A stretch of DNA of 64,000 bases from Type-B symbiont of Plautia stali (GCA_001485295.1 BBOA01000007.1:59294-123293), one strand, 5' to 3'; counted from the stretch's first letter, positions 20,303 through 32,989 are shown. Translations and numbers: made by a program. Notes: a model not told the origin generated them from the sequence alone.

Positions 20303-20558
20303 CTTAAAGGTGGGACTAGAGCACGATGTTGAACACTATTGTAACTATCGCAACGCAGAAGAGTTCACTTAATTAGCGCAGAGACATGACGATTTCTTGA
20401 CGAACAGGAAGAATCTGAACGGGATCGGACAGCTCTTTCACGAAGCGGCACAGTAGAACATAAATTAACCAGACAGGCCAGAAAAGAGGTGGAGATGTGC
20501 GGCGTGAACGCGCAGAGAGGCGGGAAAATAAAAACAGGCCAGCTAAGGCCCGTCACAT

Positions 20559-20987
20559 TTAGCGAATAATATTCAGCGTCACGTCGATGTTGTTGCGCGT
20601 GGCGTTAGAGTACGGACAAACGATATGCGCCGCGGCGACCAGTTTCTGCGCTTCCGCTTCATCCATCTCCGGCAAATGAATATTGAGTTTGGCTTCGATG
20701 CCGAAACCGTTCGGGATTGGACCGATGCCGACTTCGCCTTCGATCCACGCATCTTTCGGCATCGCAATTTTGTCACGGCTCGCCACAAACTTCATGGCGC
20801 CGAGGAAACAGGCAGAGTAACCAGCAGCGAACAGCTGCTCCGGGTTCGTGATCTCGCCGCCTGCGCCGCCCATCTCTTTCGGCACGCCCAGCTTCACGTC
20901 CAGCACACCGTCAGAAGAGGTTGCGCGACCATCACGGCCGCCGGTGGCTTCGGCTTTTGCGGTATAAACAACTTTCTCTAGAGACAT
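20559..20987 (-). CDS. ohr: organic hydroperoxide resistance peroxiredoxin Ohr
   Basis: Ohr is a cytoplasmic OsmC-fold thiol peroxidase that reduces fatty-acid and other organic hydroperoxides. The 142-residue product has both catalytic cysteines in context: YSACF for the peroxidatic Cys and [11 protein letters not shown] for the resolving Cys, plus the conserved Arg in GGRDGRA. The length is typical. It lies just downstream of ohrR on the same strand, a usual arrangement. This pair is absent at this place in E. coli and marks a synteny break after eptB. Confidence 0.93.
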   Translation of the reverse strand: MSLEKVVYTAKAEATGGRDGRATSSDGVLDVKLGVPKEMGGAGGEITNPEQLFAAGYSACFLGAMKFVASRDKIAMPKDAWIEGEVGIGPIPNGFGIEAKLNIHLPEMDEAEAQKLVAAAHIVCPYSNATRNNIDVTLNIIR

Positions 20988-21076
20988 AACTTCCTCTCTG
21001 TTTTAAACGGTTTAATCGTACGCGATCAATGTAAGTGTAGCAGGTGTTCTAGCGGGTGCGAACGCCCGTCAGATCC

Positions 21077-21541
21077 TCATCGAGACCGGTTCAGATTGTC
21101 GCGCAGTAAAGCGAGTTCGTTCTTCAGCGCCAACAGCGTGTCGTCGTCGCAGGCTAGTGCGCACTGGACCGTCTCCGGGATGGCGCTCGCTTGGCTTTGC
21201 AGCGCACGGCCCTGCTCCGTCAGCGTCACCACGACCTGACGCTCATCCTGACGCGAACGCTGGCGGTTAATCAGCCCAGCGCTCTCCAGCCGCTTCAGCA
21301 GCGGCGTCAGCGTGGCGGAGTCGAGAAACAGCTGCTCCCCGATCTCAGACACGGTAAGATCGTCCTGCGCCCACAGCACCAGCATCACCAGATATTGCGG
21401 ATAGGTGAGATCGAGCTGCGACAGCAGTTGCCGATAGACTTTATTCATCGCCAGGTTAGCAGAATAGAGCGCGAAACAGAGCTGTTGATTGACCAACAGT
21501 GGCGCTGGCTTCTCTTTTTTGTCATTTTGGTTACTGTTCAT
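21077..21541 (-). CDS. ohrR: MarR-family organic-peroxide sensor OhrR
   Basis: Winged-helix dimeric repressor that is inactivated by oxidation of an N-terminal cysteine and then releases ohr. The start [11 protein letters not shown] at 21541 gives 154 residues; an in-frame start 12 codons upstream is less likely. The sensing cysteine is in [15 protein letters not shown], with the conserved Tyr nearby. The winged HTH contains [24 protein letters not shown] and RSRQDERQV. There is one further cysteine pair near the C-terminus (CALACDDD). The divergent spacer to the next gene (21542-21604) holds a near-palindrome TAGTGCGCTA that could be an operator; that is a guess. Confidence 0.92.
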   Translation of the reverse strand: MNSNQNDKKEKPAPLLVNQQLCFALYSANLAMNKVYRQLLSQLDLTYPQYLVMLVLWAQDDLTVSEIGEQLFLDSATLTPLLKRLESAGLINRQRSRQDERQVVVTLTEQGRALQSQASAIPETVQCALACDDDTLLALKNELALLRDNLNRSR

Positions 21542-21604
21542 GACAACGAATATAAATAGCGCACTAGATAATTTCAAGCAATTTTTTACCAGGAGGGCTT
21601 TTGC

Positions 21605-22198
21605 ATGTTAGAATCTCTGGAAGAGCAGGCGCGACGCTATGCGACACGCGCCCATGCTGAAGCCGGTCAACGGCGAAAATATACCGACGAGCCTTACATC
21701 GTTCATCCTGCTGCTGTGGTCGAGCTGGTGCGCAGCGTCAGCGCAGACGACGCGCTGCTGGCGGCGGCCTGGCTGCACGATACGGTAGAAGACACCGATA
21801 CGACGCTGGCGGACATCGCATCTCACTTTGGCCCGCGCGTGGCGCAGCTGGTCGAGATGCTCACCGACAGCGCCCAGCCGCTGGCGAAAAACCGCGCGGC
21901 GCGCAAGCTGGCGCATTTTCGCCATACCGCCGAGGCCTCACCTGAGGCGCAAACTATCAAGCTGGCCGACATTATCGACAATACGCGCGCTATCGTGCGT
22001 TTCGATCCCCATTTCGCGCGGATCTATCTGGTAGAGAAACGCATTCAGATCGATCTGCTGAAGCAGGGAGACGCGCAGCTATGGCGGCAGGCCAGCGCGA
22101 GCATCGAACAGGGCATCGTACAGCTGGGTACCCCGCCCTACAACGTGCCGCAAAGCTGGTTTGACAGGCAGGTAGCGAAATATAACAGCCTGAACTAA
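21605..22198 (+). CDS. small HD-domain hydrolase, RelA/SpoT-hydrolase (MESH1)-like
   Basis: The 197-residue protein contains an HD metal-dependent hydrolase fold resembling the (p)ppGpp hydrolase half of SpoT and the stand-alone MESH1 family: [13 protein letters not shown] (first His), [10 protein letters not shown] (the HDxxED signature) and [14 protein letters not shown] (distal Asp). There is no synthetase or TGS domain. The start is supported by AGGAGG at 21590-21595. It is divergent from ohrR. The substrate is not established from sequence; ppGpp hydrolysis or another nucleotide phosphohydrolysis is plausible. No damage is seen. Confidence 0.85.
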   Translation: MLESLEEQARRYATRAHAEAGQRRKYTDEPYIVHPAAVVELVRSVSADDALLAAAWLHDTVEDTDTTLADIASHFGPRVAQLVEMLTDSAQPLAKNRAARKLAHFRHTAEASPEAQTIKLADIIDNTRAIVRFDPHFARIYLVEKRIQIDLLKQGDAQLWRQASASIEQGIVQLGTPPYNVPQSWFDRQVAKYNSLN

Positions 22199-22201
22199 AA
22201 A

Positions 22202-22229
22202 AACCCGCCTCTGGCGGGTTCTGTTTTTT
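22202..22229 (+). terminator. intrinsic terminator after the HD hydrolase
   Basis: Perfect 8-bp stem AACCCGCC / GGCGGGTT with a TCT loop, then CTGTTTTTTC. The preceding A run lets it serve the convergent gene as well. Confidence 0.9.
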
Positions 22230-22236
22230 CTTCTTT

Positions 22237-22530
22237 TTAATCCAGTAACTGCCGTCCCAGATAGGGGTTGGCATGCAGCAATTTCATTAGCTTTCGCGCC
22301 GTGGCAGAAGGACGCGTCCGCAGCGCTTCCCAGCTTTTGACCGAGGAGACGCTGACGCCCATCACTTTGGCAAATTCATCTACTTTCATACCGGTTAACT
22401 CACGCAGGCGTTGCGGCTCTGACATAGCGGGCTTAAGCTGAATTTCAGTTGTGGCAGGTGTTGCATCACGTGTCAGTACAATCTGCTCAAGGCTGCTGAG
22501 CAATTCAAAAACAGGATCTTTTACTTCCAT
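22237..22530 (-). CDS. HTH (NadS/HigA-like) antitoxin-type regulator, no partner toxin
   Basis: A 97-residue protein starting MEVKDPVFELL, with an AAGGAG site six bases upstream that sets the start at 22530. The C-terminal half is a Cro/C1-type helix-turn-helix: LRELTGMKVDEFAKVMGVSV followed by SSVKSWE, typical of NadS/HigA-like antitoxins and solitary XRE regulators. In such modules the toxin usually precedes the antitoxin; here nothing toxin-like is seen upstream, only a promoter. It may be a leftover antitoxin or an orphan regulator. Confidence 0.8.
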   Translation of the reverse strand: MEVKDPVFELLSSLEQIVLTRDATPATTEIQLKPAMSEPQRLRELTGMKVDEFAKVMGVSVSSVKSWEALRTRPSATARKLMKLLHANPYLGRQLLD

Positions 22531-22549
22531 AGGGAACTCCTTAAAAATC

Positions 22550-22578
22550 ACTATAAATCACGTGAAAGTAGAGGTAAA
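22550..22578 (-). promoter_or_regulatory. predicted sigma-70 promoter of the HTH gene
   Basis: On the minus strand, TTTACC (22573-22578) and TATAGT (22550-22555) are separated by exactly 17 bases. The -10 box lies 20 bases before the start codon. Confidence 0.5.
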
Positions 22579-23044
22579 AACCAAATGGTTCACACACCGA
22601 TTGTTGCAGACTGTATCCCGCAAGGGTTTATCATTTTTGTTCGTGAAGCACTTACGGGACACAGCCTGACATGCAGCCCCTGAAAAAGCGTCAGAACAAT
22701 GCGTCATCTCGTCAGGATCCTTAAGTATGGATAGAGGCCTGACGATTTGCTGCGTGAATATTGATTATTTTTTTAGTTGAAACTCTTCTTTTTGCTATAA
22801 GCAGATCAAGCCTTTGATCAAAAAAGGCAAACGCGCCGCGCTTCGCTTAAAAAGCGCAAAAAATGTACACCGTTTACACTACTACTATAAACCTTTCTGT
22901 CTAAAAAGCAGACAAAAAGCGCGTCAGAATGCAAAGCCTGCGATTTTTTCACATTTCATACCCTAGTCAGATGACGATAGAATGAACTCTGCACCACAGC
23001 GACGCCTCCTAATAGCGCAGCTGCACCCTGTTAAGGAAACAGAA
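22579..23044. other. gene-free intergenic stretch
   Basis: About 465 bases without a convincing gene. An imperfect inverted repeat spans 22710-22744 (cgtcaggatcc against ggat...cctgacg). The 3' part is AT-rich with T/A tracts and presumably carried the promoter of the broken gene that follows. A plus-strand frame of about 32 codons from 22583 has no recognisable content. Confidence 0.4.
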
Positions 23045-24197
23045 ATGCATTCACGTTTCGATTTTCACGCCAGCTACGTGTCGCATTGCGTGCCGATGAT
23101 GGGCTGCAACCGCCGTCGCCACCTCGCAGCCGCTGGCGGTGCAGACCGGTCTGTGTAGCAGCCTGACGGCAGCTCGCCGCGCGGCGGCGAGCTGTTCCGC
23201 AACCCGGCGCAGGCCGAGTGCCGAAAGCAATAGCGAGAGTTTTTATCGCGGTGATCTGGCAGAGAAAATCGCGGCCTTCGCGCTAGAACAACTCCGCGCT
23301 GAAGTTGGCCGATCTCAACAGCCACCGCGCCGACTGGGTCAGCATACTGTCGCAGCCGTTTGCCGGCGGATCAGTTTGGGAGCTGTCGCCCAATGATCAG
23401 GGGATCACCACGCTGATTGAGCGGGGCGTTCTGGAACGGCTCGACATCGGCCGCTATTCGCCTGATTCCGTGCCCTGGCTGCGCCTCTCTATCGAGGCGA
23501 TGAAGCTGGCGCTGGTGGATCTTGAGCGTTATGTCAGCGATGAGGATCATCTGGAGTTTCCGTCGCAGCGGCTGCTGAGCGACAATTATTTACGCCAGCG
23601 CGTGGTGCTGATCGATCCTGAACGCGCCGGCGACTTCACCTTCGGCGCGCAGCAGCAGAGCAGCACTGTCTACCTCAGCACGACCAACGCCAGCGACATG
23701 ATGGTCTCTTTTATTCAGTCGAACTTTATGGGCTTTGGCTCTGGCGTCTTCGTGTCCGAGGCCGGCATCAGCCCGCAGAATCGCGGCGCGGGCTTTTCGC
23801 TCGACCCGACGCATTCCAACGTAGTAGTAGGTTCCACACCATTATCCCCATGTTCGCGCTCGACGCGCAGAGCGCGTCGCTGATGGCGTTCGGCGTGATG
23901 GACGACCCGATGCAGGCCAGAGGGCCATCTGCAACTGGCGCTACGCATCATGCTGCACAAATAGAATCCGCAGGTGGCGATCGACGCGCCGCGCTGGCGC
24001 GTCGAGCAGGGCCGACAGGTGGTGTTTGAAGCCTCGCTCGATCGCAACACGCTGGCAGCGCTGCGGCTGCTGCGTCATCAGGTGACGCGTCCGCTACAAG
24101 GGCTACAACTTCGGCGGCGCGCAGGCGATTGCGACCCTCAGGGGTTTTATATCCCAGCGACGGAAAGCCGTAAGGATGGCCAAGCGGTGGTGTTCTA
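23045..24197 (+). pseudogene. gamma-glutamyltransferase-family (YwrD-type) enzyme, broken
   Basis: Ntn-hydrolase of the gamma-glutamyltranspeptidase family, normally about 530 residues and self-cleaving. The N-terminus is shifted after VPMMGCN. A long stretch is lost between the QTGL region and YRGDLAEKIAAFA. Then about 180 codons read cleanly (NDQGITTLIERGVLERLDIG onward). The processing site region reads QQSSTVYLSTTNASDMMVSF, where family members have GDTVYL, so the Gly-Asp before the nucleophile Thr is also altered. SNFMGFGSGVFV is intact. Frameshifts occur near 23830 and 24090, and TAG codons occur near 23960. Confidence 0.85.
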
Positions 24198-24223
24198 GCG
24201 AAAACCGGGTCCGGCAAACAGGT

Positions 24224-25147
<924 letters not shown>

Positions 25148-25163
25148 TTAATTTTTTGTCTGC

Positions 25164-25195
25164 AAACATCTATAAGTTTAGACGTCTAGATGCAC
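25164..25195 (-). promoter_or_regulatory. tandem MetJ boxes upstream of metF
   Basis: Four abutting 8-bp units: aaacatct, ataagttt, agacgtct, agatgcac. They match the consensus AGACGTCT at 6, 5, 8 and 4 positions. The third is a perfect met box. Tandem 8-bp spacing is the known cooperative MetJ arrangement, and metJ itself is intact at 28770. Confidence 0.8.
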
Positions 25196-25255
25196 AAAAT
25201 GAACCAATCTAGCAGAGGCGTCAACAGAAAAGTAATAAAGAGGTGTGACAAAAAT

Positions 25256-27340
25256 TCAGACAGGTTGAGGGAATTTCACGCGGATGCAATAAGCGCCTGC
25301 CGGGGAAACAGGAGCCGGAAATTTACAACAATTGAGCAAATCGGACTGAATCGCCCCCACCGTGACGTCGTGCCCTGCGCCCGTACCGCAGATCACCAGC
25401 GGATTGTCGCGATACCAGCGGCTTTCGATAAACACATTATCGCACGGCAGCAGCAACGCCAGTGGATGCTCCAGGCGTACCGCCTCAACGCCGACGCGCG
25501 CTTTGCCGCTGGCGTCGAAACGCACCACGTAGCGCAGCACCAGACCCATCTTCTGCGTTGCCTCAAAACGGCTGCAGCATCTGCTCGTCGAGCGCCTCGC
25601 CATGCTCAAAGAAATCGTCGATCGATCCCGCCTCGCAGCCCGCTGCCACCAGCGACTCGACGCGAATCTGATCTGGCTCGATGTTGTAGCCCGACTCGCG
25701 CGCGAGGATCACCAGCTTGCTCTTTACATTCTGACCGGACAGGTCGACGTGCAGATCCGGCTCGGTCAGGCCCTGCTGCCACGCCTAGCTCACCAGCTCG
25801 GTAAAAAGCACCGTGCCGTCGAACTGCAGGAACATCCACGACAGCGTGCCGAAGAAGATGCCGCTGATCGGCCGCGTCGCCGTTATCGCGCAGATCGTGC
25901 ACCGTGTGGTTAATCGGCAGGCCCACACCGACCGTGGCGTTATAAAGCCAGTGAAAGCCGGTTTTGGCGAAGGGTCGCGAATTTGGCGCCAAGTCTGGCT
26001 GTCGGAGGCGCCTGCGACTTTGTTCGCGCTGATAACGTGGAAACCGTGGCTGGCGAAGTCGAGATACTGCTGTGCTGGCGGTGACGTCGAGCACCACCAG
26101 ATCGTCGAACGGATGCGCGCGCATCCACAGAAACAGCGAATCTTCGTCGCGCGCTTCCGTTTCATCGTCAAAAAAGGCGAGCACGCGGCTGGCGTCGAGA
26201 GTCTCATAGCTCAGCAGGCTGCGCTGGCTGCCCGCCACACCCGCTAGCACATATTCAAAGCCGGTGCGCGCTGAGAGCGTTTCCTGCTCGCGCGCGAAGC
26301 TCTAGCCAGCGCGCCTTTGCCGAACAGCATCAGGCTAATGCGCTTTCTGCAGCAGCTGGAAAACGCTATTAACCACTTCCGTGGTATAGCAGAGCTGCAG
26401 CAGCGGCGCGCGCTTAAGATGCAGCTCCACCTCTTTATGAAGCGCCGCGAAGTCGTGCTCATCCGGCACCTGAACGTCAATCAAACAGACGTCGTCATGG
26501 CTGGTGACGATGCGCGCGCCGATGCCAGAGGCGAGAACGCGTTCGATGCGCGTCGAGCCCTGCTCCGGCTGGTAGCTACAGCGCCGCTGAAGATCGATAT
26601 CGCTGCCGGAGACCGGCTGCAGCGTACGGGTATGCAGCAGCGGCAGCAGACAGGCGCGGAGACTTTACGCGGATCGCGGCGCTGTAAACTCCGGCGACGT
26701 CGCTCCAGATGGTGGCGCGATTAAAACCCGCCAGCGCGCCGATCTGCGTGGCGGAATAGTCTGAGCCGTACGGCTCAGCAGCACAGTTTCGCCTGCGTCG
26801 TTGCAGCTGATAAAGTTGGTCACCACGATGCGCTGATACGGACTCTGCGCCAGCAGCGTTTGCAGCAGCGGCCAAGATTTGCCTTCATCTGCGCTGCGGC
26901 TCGACGGCACGCTCTACACGTAAAAATCCCGTGTGTCGACCACACTTCGCCGTAGCCGACCACTTCGGCGTAGACCGCGTCGGTAATGGGGCCGTCCAGC
27001 AGCGCGGCGAGTTTTTCCAGATCACGGATAAAGCTGGCGTTTAGCGCTTCGGCATACTCAGCAGGCAGCAGCCACAGCGATCAATTCGTTGTGGCAACGG
27101 CGTAAAGCCTATTACACCTGATGCGCGGCCAGCCGATCACTCTGGCCGAGCTTCAGCCAGAGTGATCGGCTGGTTGGTTGTCGAGCCTGCCACCGACACC
27201 ACCATCAAATCGCCCGGCTGACTGTAATCCGCCATGATGCTGGCAACGCGCTGGTAACAGCGCGCATCGGCCAAGCTGCTGCCTCCAAATTTATGCAGCT
27301 GCTTGATATTCGGTGTTGTCGCACCGGCTGAAATCGTCAT
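25256..27340 (-). pseudogene. metL: aspartokinase II / homoserine dehydrogenase II MetL, broken
   Basis: Bifunctional MetL (about 810 residues) feeds the methionine branch. The start IKQLHKFGGSSLADARCYQR is good, but the frame is destroyed near 27150 by a perfect palindrome and adjacent stops. Later pieces (ETVLLSRTAQT with the DYSATQIGALAGFN frame, FGKGALA-like, ESLFLWMRAHPFDDLVVLDV, KVAGASDSQTWRQI, WYRDNPLVI) lie in changing frames. Several TAGs occur (for example 25788, 26245, 26300). The start is two bases from the metB stop, so it was the second gene of metBL. Aspartokinase and homoserine dehydrogenase must come from elsewhere, for example thrA, which is outside this window. Confidence 0.95.
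27129..27173. repeat. perfect 18-bp inverted repeat inside metL
   Basis: Arms 27129-27146 and 27156-27173 are exact reverse complements (ccagccgatcactctggc on the plus strand) with a 9-base loop. In the gene's frame the downstream arm encodes the expected GQSDRLA-like residues. The upstream arm replaces what should encode a LINWL-like segment, and the frame is lost. This is the signature of templated repair of a quasi-palindrome. Confidence 0.9.
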
Positions 27341-27342
27341 TT

Positions 27343-28503
27343 TTAACCCTCAGACGCCGTCCGGAACGCATTATCCAGATCGGCGATTAAATCTTCATGA
27401 TCCTCAATGCCCACAGAGACGCGGAGCAAGGTTTCCGAAATGCCCGCTGCCGCGCGCGCTTCCGCCGACATGCCGGCGTGCGTCATGGTCGTGGTGTGGG
27501 AAATCAAGCTCTCTACGCCGCCCAGCGACTCCGCCAGCGTAAACAGCCGCAGCGCCTTGAGAAAACGGCGCAGCAGCGCTTCGTCGCCGTCTAGCTCGAA
27601 ACTCAGCATCGCGCCGAAGCCGCGCTGTTGACGCGCCGCATATTCGTGCCCGGCGTTTTCCGGCAGTGAAGGATGATACAACTTTTTCACCAACGGCTGC
27701 TGCTGCAGATAGCTCACAATCGCCAGCGCGTTGCGCTGCGCCGCCGCTATACGCGGCGCAAGGGTGCGTAGACCGCGCAGCAACAGATAGCTGTCGAAGG
27801 CCGCGCCGGTAACGCCGATATTATTCGCCCACCAAGCCAGCTTGGCCACTAACGCCGGATCTTTGGCGATCACCGCGCCCGCCACAACGTCGGAGTGGCC
27901 GTTAAGGTATTTGGTGCAGGAGTGGATCACCAGATCAGCGCCCAGCGCCAGCGGGTTTTGCAGCACCGGACTCAGGAAGGTATTGTCGACCACGCTGACC
28001 GCGCCCGTGCGGCGCGCCGCCTCGCAGATGGCGGCGATATCCACAACGCGCAGCAGCGGATTGCTCGGGCTTTCCACTAGCATCAGCTTCGGTTTTTCCG
28101 ACAGCGCCGCATCCAGCGCCGCGCAGTCGCTCTGATCGACAAACTTCACGCGATACGCGCCGCGCTTCACCAAGCTGTCGAACAGGCGATAGCTGCCACC
28201 GTAGCAGTCGTACGGTGCGACTAGCAAATCGCCTGGCTTCAGAAACACCGTGGTCACCAGATGGATCGCGGACATGCCGGTATTGGTCAGCACCGCGCCC
28301 GCACCGCCTTCTAGCTCCGCCAGCGCACGCTGCACCACATCGCGCGTCGGGTTGCCGCGACGCGAATAATCATGGGCGCGCGGCTCATTGAAATCGAGAA
28401 AGTTATAGGTGCTGGAGAGGTGGATAGGTGGAACAACGCAGCCATATTGCTCGTCATCATTCAAACCGCTGCGGACTGCGATGGTTGCCTGTTTACGCGT
28501 CAT
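27343..28503 (-). CDS. metB: cystathionine gamma-synthase
   Basis: PLP enzyme that joins O-succinylhomoserine and cysteine to cystathionine. The start MTRKQATIAVRSGLNDDEQY at 28503 matches E. coli MetB exactly; the 386 residues equal the family length. The PLP lysine lies in HSCTKYLNGHSDV, with YSRRGNPTRD and SVVDNTFLSPVLQNPL conserved. It is the first gene of metB-metL, divergent from metJ, with four MetJ boxes in the promoter. Intact, although its operon partner metL is dead. Confidence 0.97.
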   Translation of the reverse strand: MTRKQATIAVRSGLNDDEQYGCVVPPIHLSSTYNFLDFNEPRAHDYSRRGNPTRDVVQRALAELEGGAGAVLTNTGMSAIHLVTTVFLKPGDLLVAPYDCYGGSYRLFDSLVKRGAYRVKFVDQSDCAALDAALSEKPKLMLVESPSNPLLRVVDIAAICEAARRTGAVSVVDNTFLSPVLQNPLALGADLVIHSCTKYLNGHSDVVAGAVIAKDPALVAKLAWWANNIGVTGAAFDSYLLLRGLRTLAPRIAAAQRNALAIVSYLQQQPLVKKLYHPSLPENAGHEYAARQQRGFGAMLSFELDGDEALLRRFLKALRLFTLAESLGGVESLISHTTTMTHAGMSAEARAAAGISETLLRVSVGIEDHEDLIADLDNAFRTASEG

Positions 28504-28558
28504 AGTGCTCTGTGTTCCTGATGAGAGTAGTAATGAAACAGGATAACATTCCACAATT

Positions 28559-28590
28559 GGACGTCAATACATCTGGACATCTAAATGTCT
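28559..28590 (-). promoter_or_regulatory. four tandem MetJ boxes between metB and metJ
   Basis: Abutting 8-bp units ggacgtca, atacatct, ggacatct, aaatgtct each match AGACGTCT at 6 of 8 positions. The array lies 56 bases upstream of the metB start in the divergent metB-metJ spacer, the known location in E. coli. Confidence 0.88.
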
Positions 28591-28769
28591 TTGCGTATAG
28601 ATTGAGCGGAATGCCATAACCCGCTAAAATTATCCCTCATTGTCTGCATTTTTCGTCCGCACCGGCGGCCAAGATAAATAAACCCCGCTGTTCAAGAGAA
28701 CAGGCACGGTAAAATCGGGCATAATCCACGGATTTCATCACTTTTAACTTTTATTGATTAAGGTAACCC

Positions 28770-29087
28770 ATGGCTGAATGGAACGGCGAATATATCAGCC
28801 CCTACGCTGAGCACGGTAAGAAGAGTAAACAGGTAAAGAAAATCACAGTTTCTATCCCGTTGAGCGTGCTAAAGATTTTAACGGATGAGCGTACCCGTCG
28901 TCAGGTGAACAACCTGCGTCACGCCACAAACAGCGAACTGCTGTGCGAAGCCTTTTTACATGCCTTTACCGGACAGCCGCTGCCGGACGACGTCGACCTG
29001 CGTAAAGAGCGCAGCGACGAAATACCGGAAGAAGCGAAGAAAATCATGCGCGAGATGGGCATCGATCCCGATACTTGGGAATACTGA
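28770..29087 (+). CDS. metJ: methionine repressor
   Basis: Ribbon-helix-helix dimer that binds met boxes with S-adenosylmethionine as corepressor. The 105 residues are almost identical to E. coli MetJ: start [23 protein letters not shown]-contacting strand [18 protein letters not shown] pocket [19 protein letters not shown], end [10 protein letters not shown]. Its operators survive at both metB and metF, so this regulon still looks wired. A weak hairpin (cccagccttagctg, then a T run) at 29104-29127 may be its decayed terminator. Confidence 0.97.
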   Translation: MAEWNGEYISPYAEHGKKSKQVKKITVSIPLSVLKILTDERTRRQVNNLRHATNSELLCEAFLHAFTGQPLPDDVDLRKERSDEIPEEAKKIMREMGIDPDTWEY

Positions 29088-29164
29088 TCCATCAGACATA
29101 AAAACCCAGCCTTAGCTGTTTTTTCTTGCCGTCAAATCTGACAGGTTCGAATGCCTTTTTAATC

Positions 29165-29380
29165 TTATTTTTTCGCGGCTGGCACGCTGAAACGCTTGTT
29201 GAAGCGGTCAACACGGCCACCAGTCGCAACTTCACGCTGCTTACCGGTGTAGAACGGGTGGCATTTATCACAGATATCCAAGTTCAAGTCGTGAGACATA
29301 GTAGATCGAGTGTGGATCACGTTACCGCAGGTGCAAGTGATGGCCACGGCTTCGTATTTCGGGTGAATACCTTGTTTCAT
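29165..29380 (-). CDS. rpmE: 50S ribosomal protein L31
   Basis: 71-residue zinc-type L31 of the large ribosomal subunit. The Zn-ribbon cysteines are in ITCTCGNV and [10 protein letters not shown], and [19 protein letters not shown] is the family signature. The start at 29380 is chosen because [12 protein letters not shown] aligns with the E. coli start. It is divergent from priA, as in E. coli. Intact. Confidence 0.96.
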   Translation of the reverse strand: MKQGIHPKYEAVAITCTCGNVIHTRSTMSHDLNLDICDKCHPFYTGKQREVATGGRVDRFNKRFSVPAAKK

Positions 29381-29549
29381 GGGAAACCTCATAAAAGGCG
29401 GTGTCGCTCTGCGTGCCAAGCGAAAATCTGCACCACACCACACGCGATTGAACATTAATGTTTAGGCTCTGGCGAGGCACTTTCTTAAGAAAGGCGACAT
29501 TCTATACAGAAAATAACTGCTTTTAGCAAATCTTCTGCAAGTCTGCAAG

Positions 29550-29576
29550 ATATCAGCTGGCGCGGCCAGCTGATAT
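29550..29576. repeat. perfect 12-bp inverted repeat before priA
   Basis: Arms atatcagctggc (29550-29561) and gccagctgatat (29565-29576) flank GCG. No T run follows. It lies in the rpmE-priA divergent spacer, 45 bases before the priA start, so it could be an operator or a leftover hairpin. It is not a classical terminator for either gene. Confidence 0.6.
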
Positions 29577-29581
29577 ACTAA

Positions 29582-31807
<2,226 letters not shown>

Positions 31808-31948
31808 GCCTGCGAGCCAGATCGAAAAAAGTCGCACAAGTCACAATTTTTATGCAAATTAAGTAACAATTCAGCCGCACAATCGTTAACAATGTGCGCA
31901 GCGTGGCTTTTTCCGCCACAACTATCCTTGGAATGCATCAGGAGTAGA

Positions 31949-32989
31949 GTGTTGGAGCAGAATCACCAAGCGCACGCTGCCACCATGAAAGATGTGGCTG
32001 AAAAGGCTGGCGTCTCAACCGCAACCGTTTCGCGCGCGCTGATGAATCCTGAAAAGGTCTCGGCAGCGACGCGGCAGAAAGTTGAACAGGCAGTGGTTGC
32101 CGTTGGCTATGCTCCGCACGGCCTGACGCGCAACGCGCGGCGCGGCGAGACGCAAACCCTTCTGGTGATTGTGCCCGACATCTGCGATCCCTTTTTTAGC
32201 GAAATCATTCGCGGCGTCGAGGTCACGGCGGCGCAAAAGGGCTATCTGGTGCTGATTGGCGACTGCGCCCATCAGAATCAGCAGGAGAAGACCTTTCTAG
32301 ATCTGCTGCTGACGCGTCAGATCGACGGCATGGTGCTGCTCGGCTCGCAGATCCCCTTCGATTCGCTGGATGACGAGCAGCGCAATCTGCCGCCGATGGT
32401 GATGGCGAATGAGTTCGCACCGGAGATGTCGCTACCTACCGTGCATATTGATAACCTCACCGCCGCCTTTGAGGCGGTGAATCATCTACTGCAGCTCGGC
32501 CATCGTCAGATCGCCTGCATCGCCGGGCCGGAAGAGATGCCGCTGTGCCAGTACCGCACCCAAGGCTATATTCAGGCGATGCACCGTAGCAACCTCACCG
32601 TCGATCCCACATATATCGTGCGCGGCGCCTTCAGCTTTGAAGCGGGCGCGCAGGCGCTTAAACAGCTAATGGTGCTGCCGCAGCCGCCGCGCGCCTTGTT
32701 CTGTCACAGCGATATGCTGGCGCTCGGCGCGATGAATCAGGCTAAGCGTCTCGGCCTGCGCGTGCCGCAGGATCTGTCGATTGTCGGTTTCGACGACATC
32801 GAACTCTCGCGCTATTGCGAGCCACTGCTCACCACCGTGACGCAGCCGCGCTATCAGATTGGGCGCGAAGCGATGCTGCTGCTGCTTGATGAGCTGCAGG
32901 GCAAGCGCGTCAACAACGGTTCGCGACTGCTGGACGCCGAACTCACCGTGCGCGGCAGCACGGCGCCAGAGAAAAAGCGTGAGAAATAG
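31949..32989 (+). CDS. cytR: LacI-family regulator CytR
   Basis: Cytidine-responsive repressor that works with CRP at nucleoside catabolism and transport genes. About 346 residues. The N-terminal LacI helix-turn-helix reads TMKDVAEKAGVSTATVSRAL and the hinge is followed by the periplasmic-binding-like effector domain (VIVPDICDPFFSEIIRGVE, PTVHIDNLTAAFEAVNHL, GFDDIELSRYC). The start is a GTG at 31949 with AGGAG seven bases before; a TTG follows directly. Order priA-cytR-ftsN as in E. coli. Intact. Confidence 0.95.
   Translation: MLEQNHQAHAATMKDVAEKAGVSTATVSRALMNPEKVSAATRQKVEQAVVAVGYAPHGLTRNARRGETQTLLVIVPDICDPFFSEIIRGVEVTAAQKGYLVLIGDCAHQNQQEKTFLDLLLTRQIDGMVLLGSQIPFDSLDDEQRNLPPMVMANEFAPEMSLPTVHIDNLTAAFEAVNHLLQLGHRQIACIAGPEEMPLCQYRTQGYIQAMHRSNLTVDPTYIVRGAFSFEAGAQALKQLMVLPQPPRALFCHSDMLALGAMNQAKRLGLRVPQDLSIVGFDDIELSRYCEPLLTTVTQPRYQIGREAMLLLLDELQGKRVNNGSRLLDAELTVRGSTAPEKKREK

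Noticed and set aside
20988..21076. A defined OhrR operator between ohrR and ohr
   Set aside because: No convincing inverted repeat of the expected type could be seen; only a weak near-palindrome upstream of ohrR.
21605..22198. Calling the HD protein a full SpoT/RelA
   Set aside because: At 197 residues it has only the HD hydrolase domain, without synthetase, TGS or ACT domains.
22583..22681. A 32-codon plus-strand frame opposite the HTH gene promoter as a toxin
   Set aside because: No toxin-like features and no good ribosome-binding site, and it overlaps the promoter.
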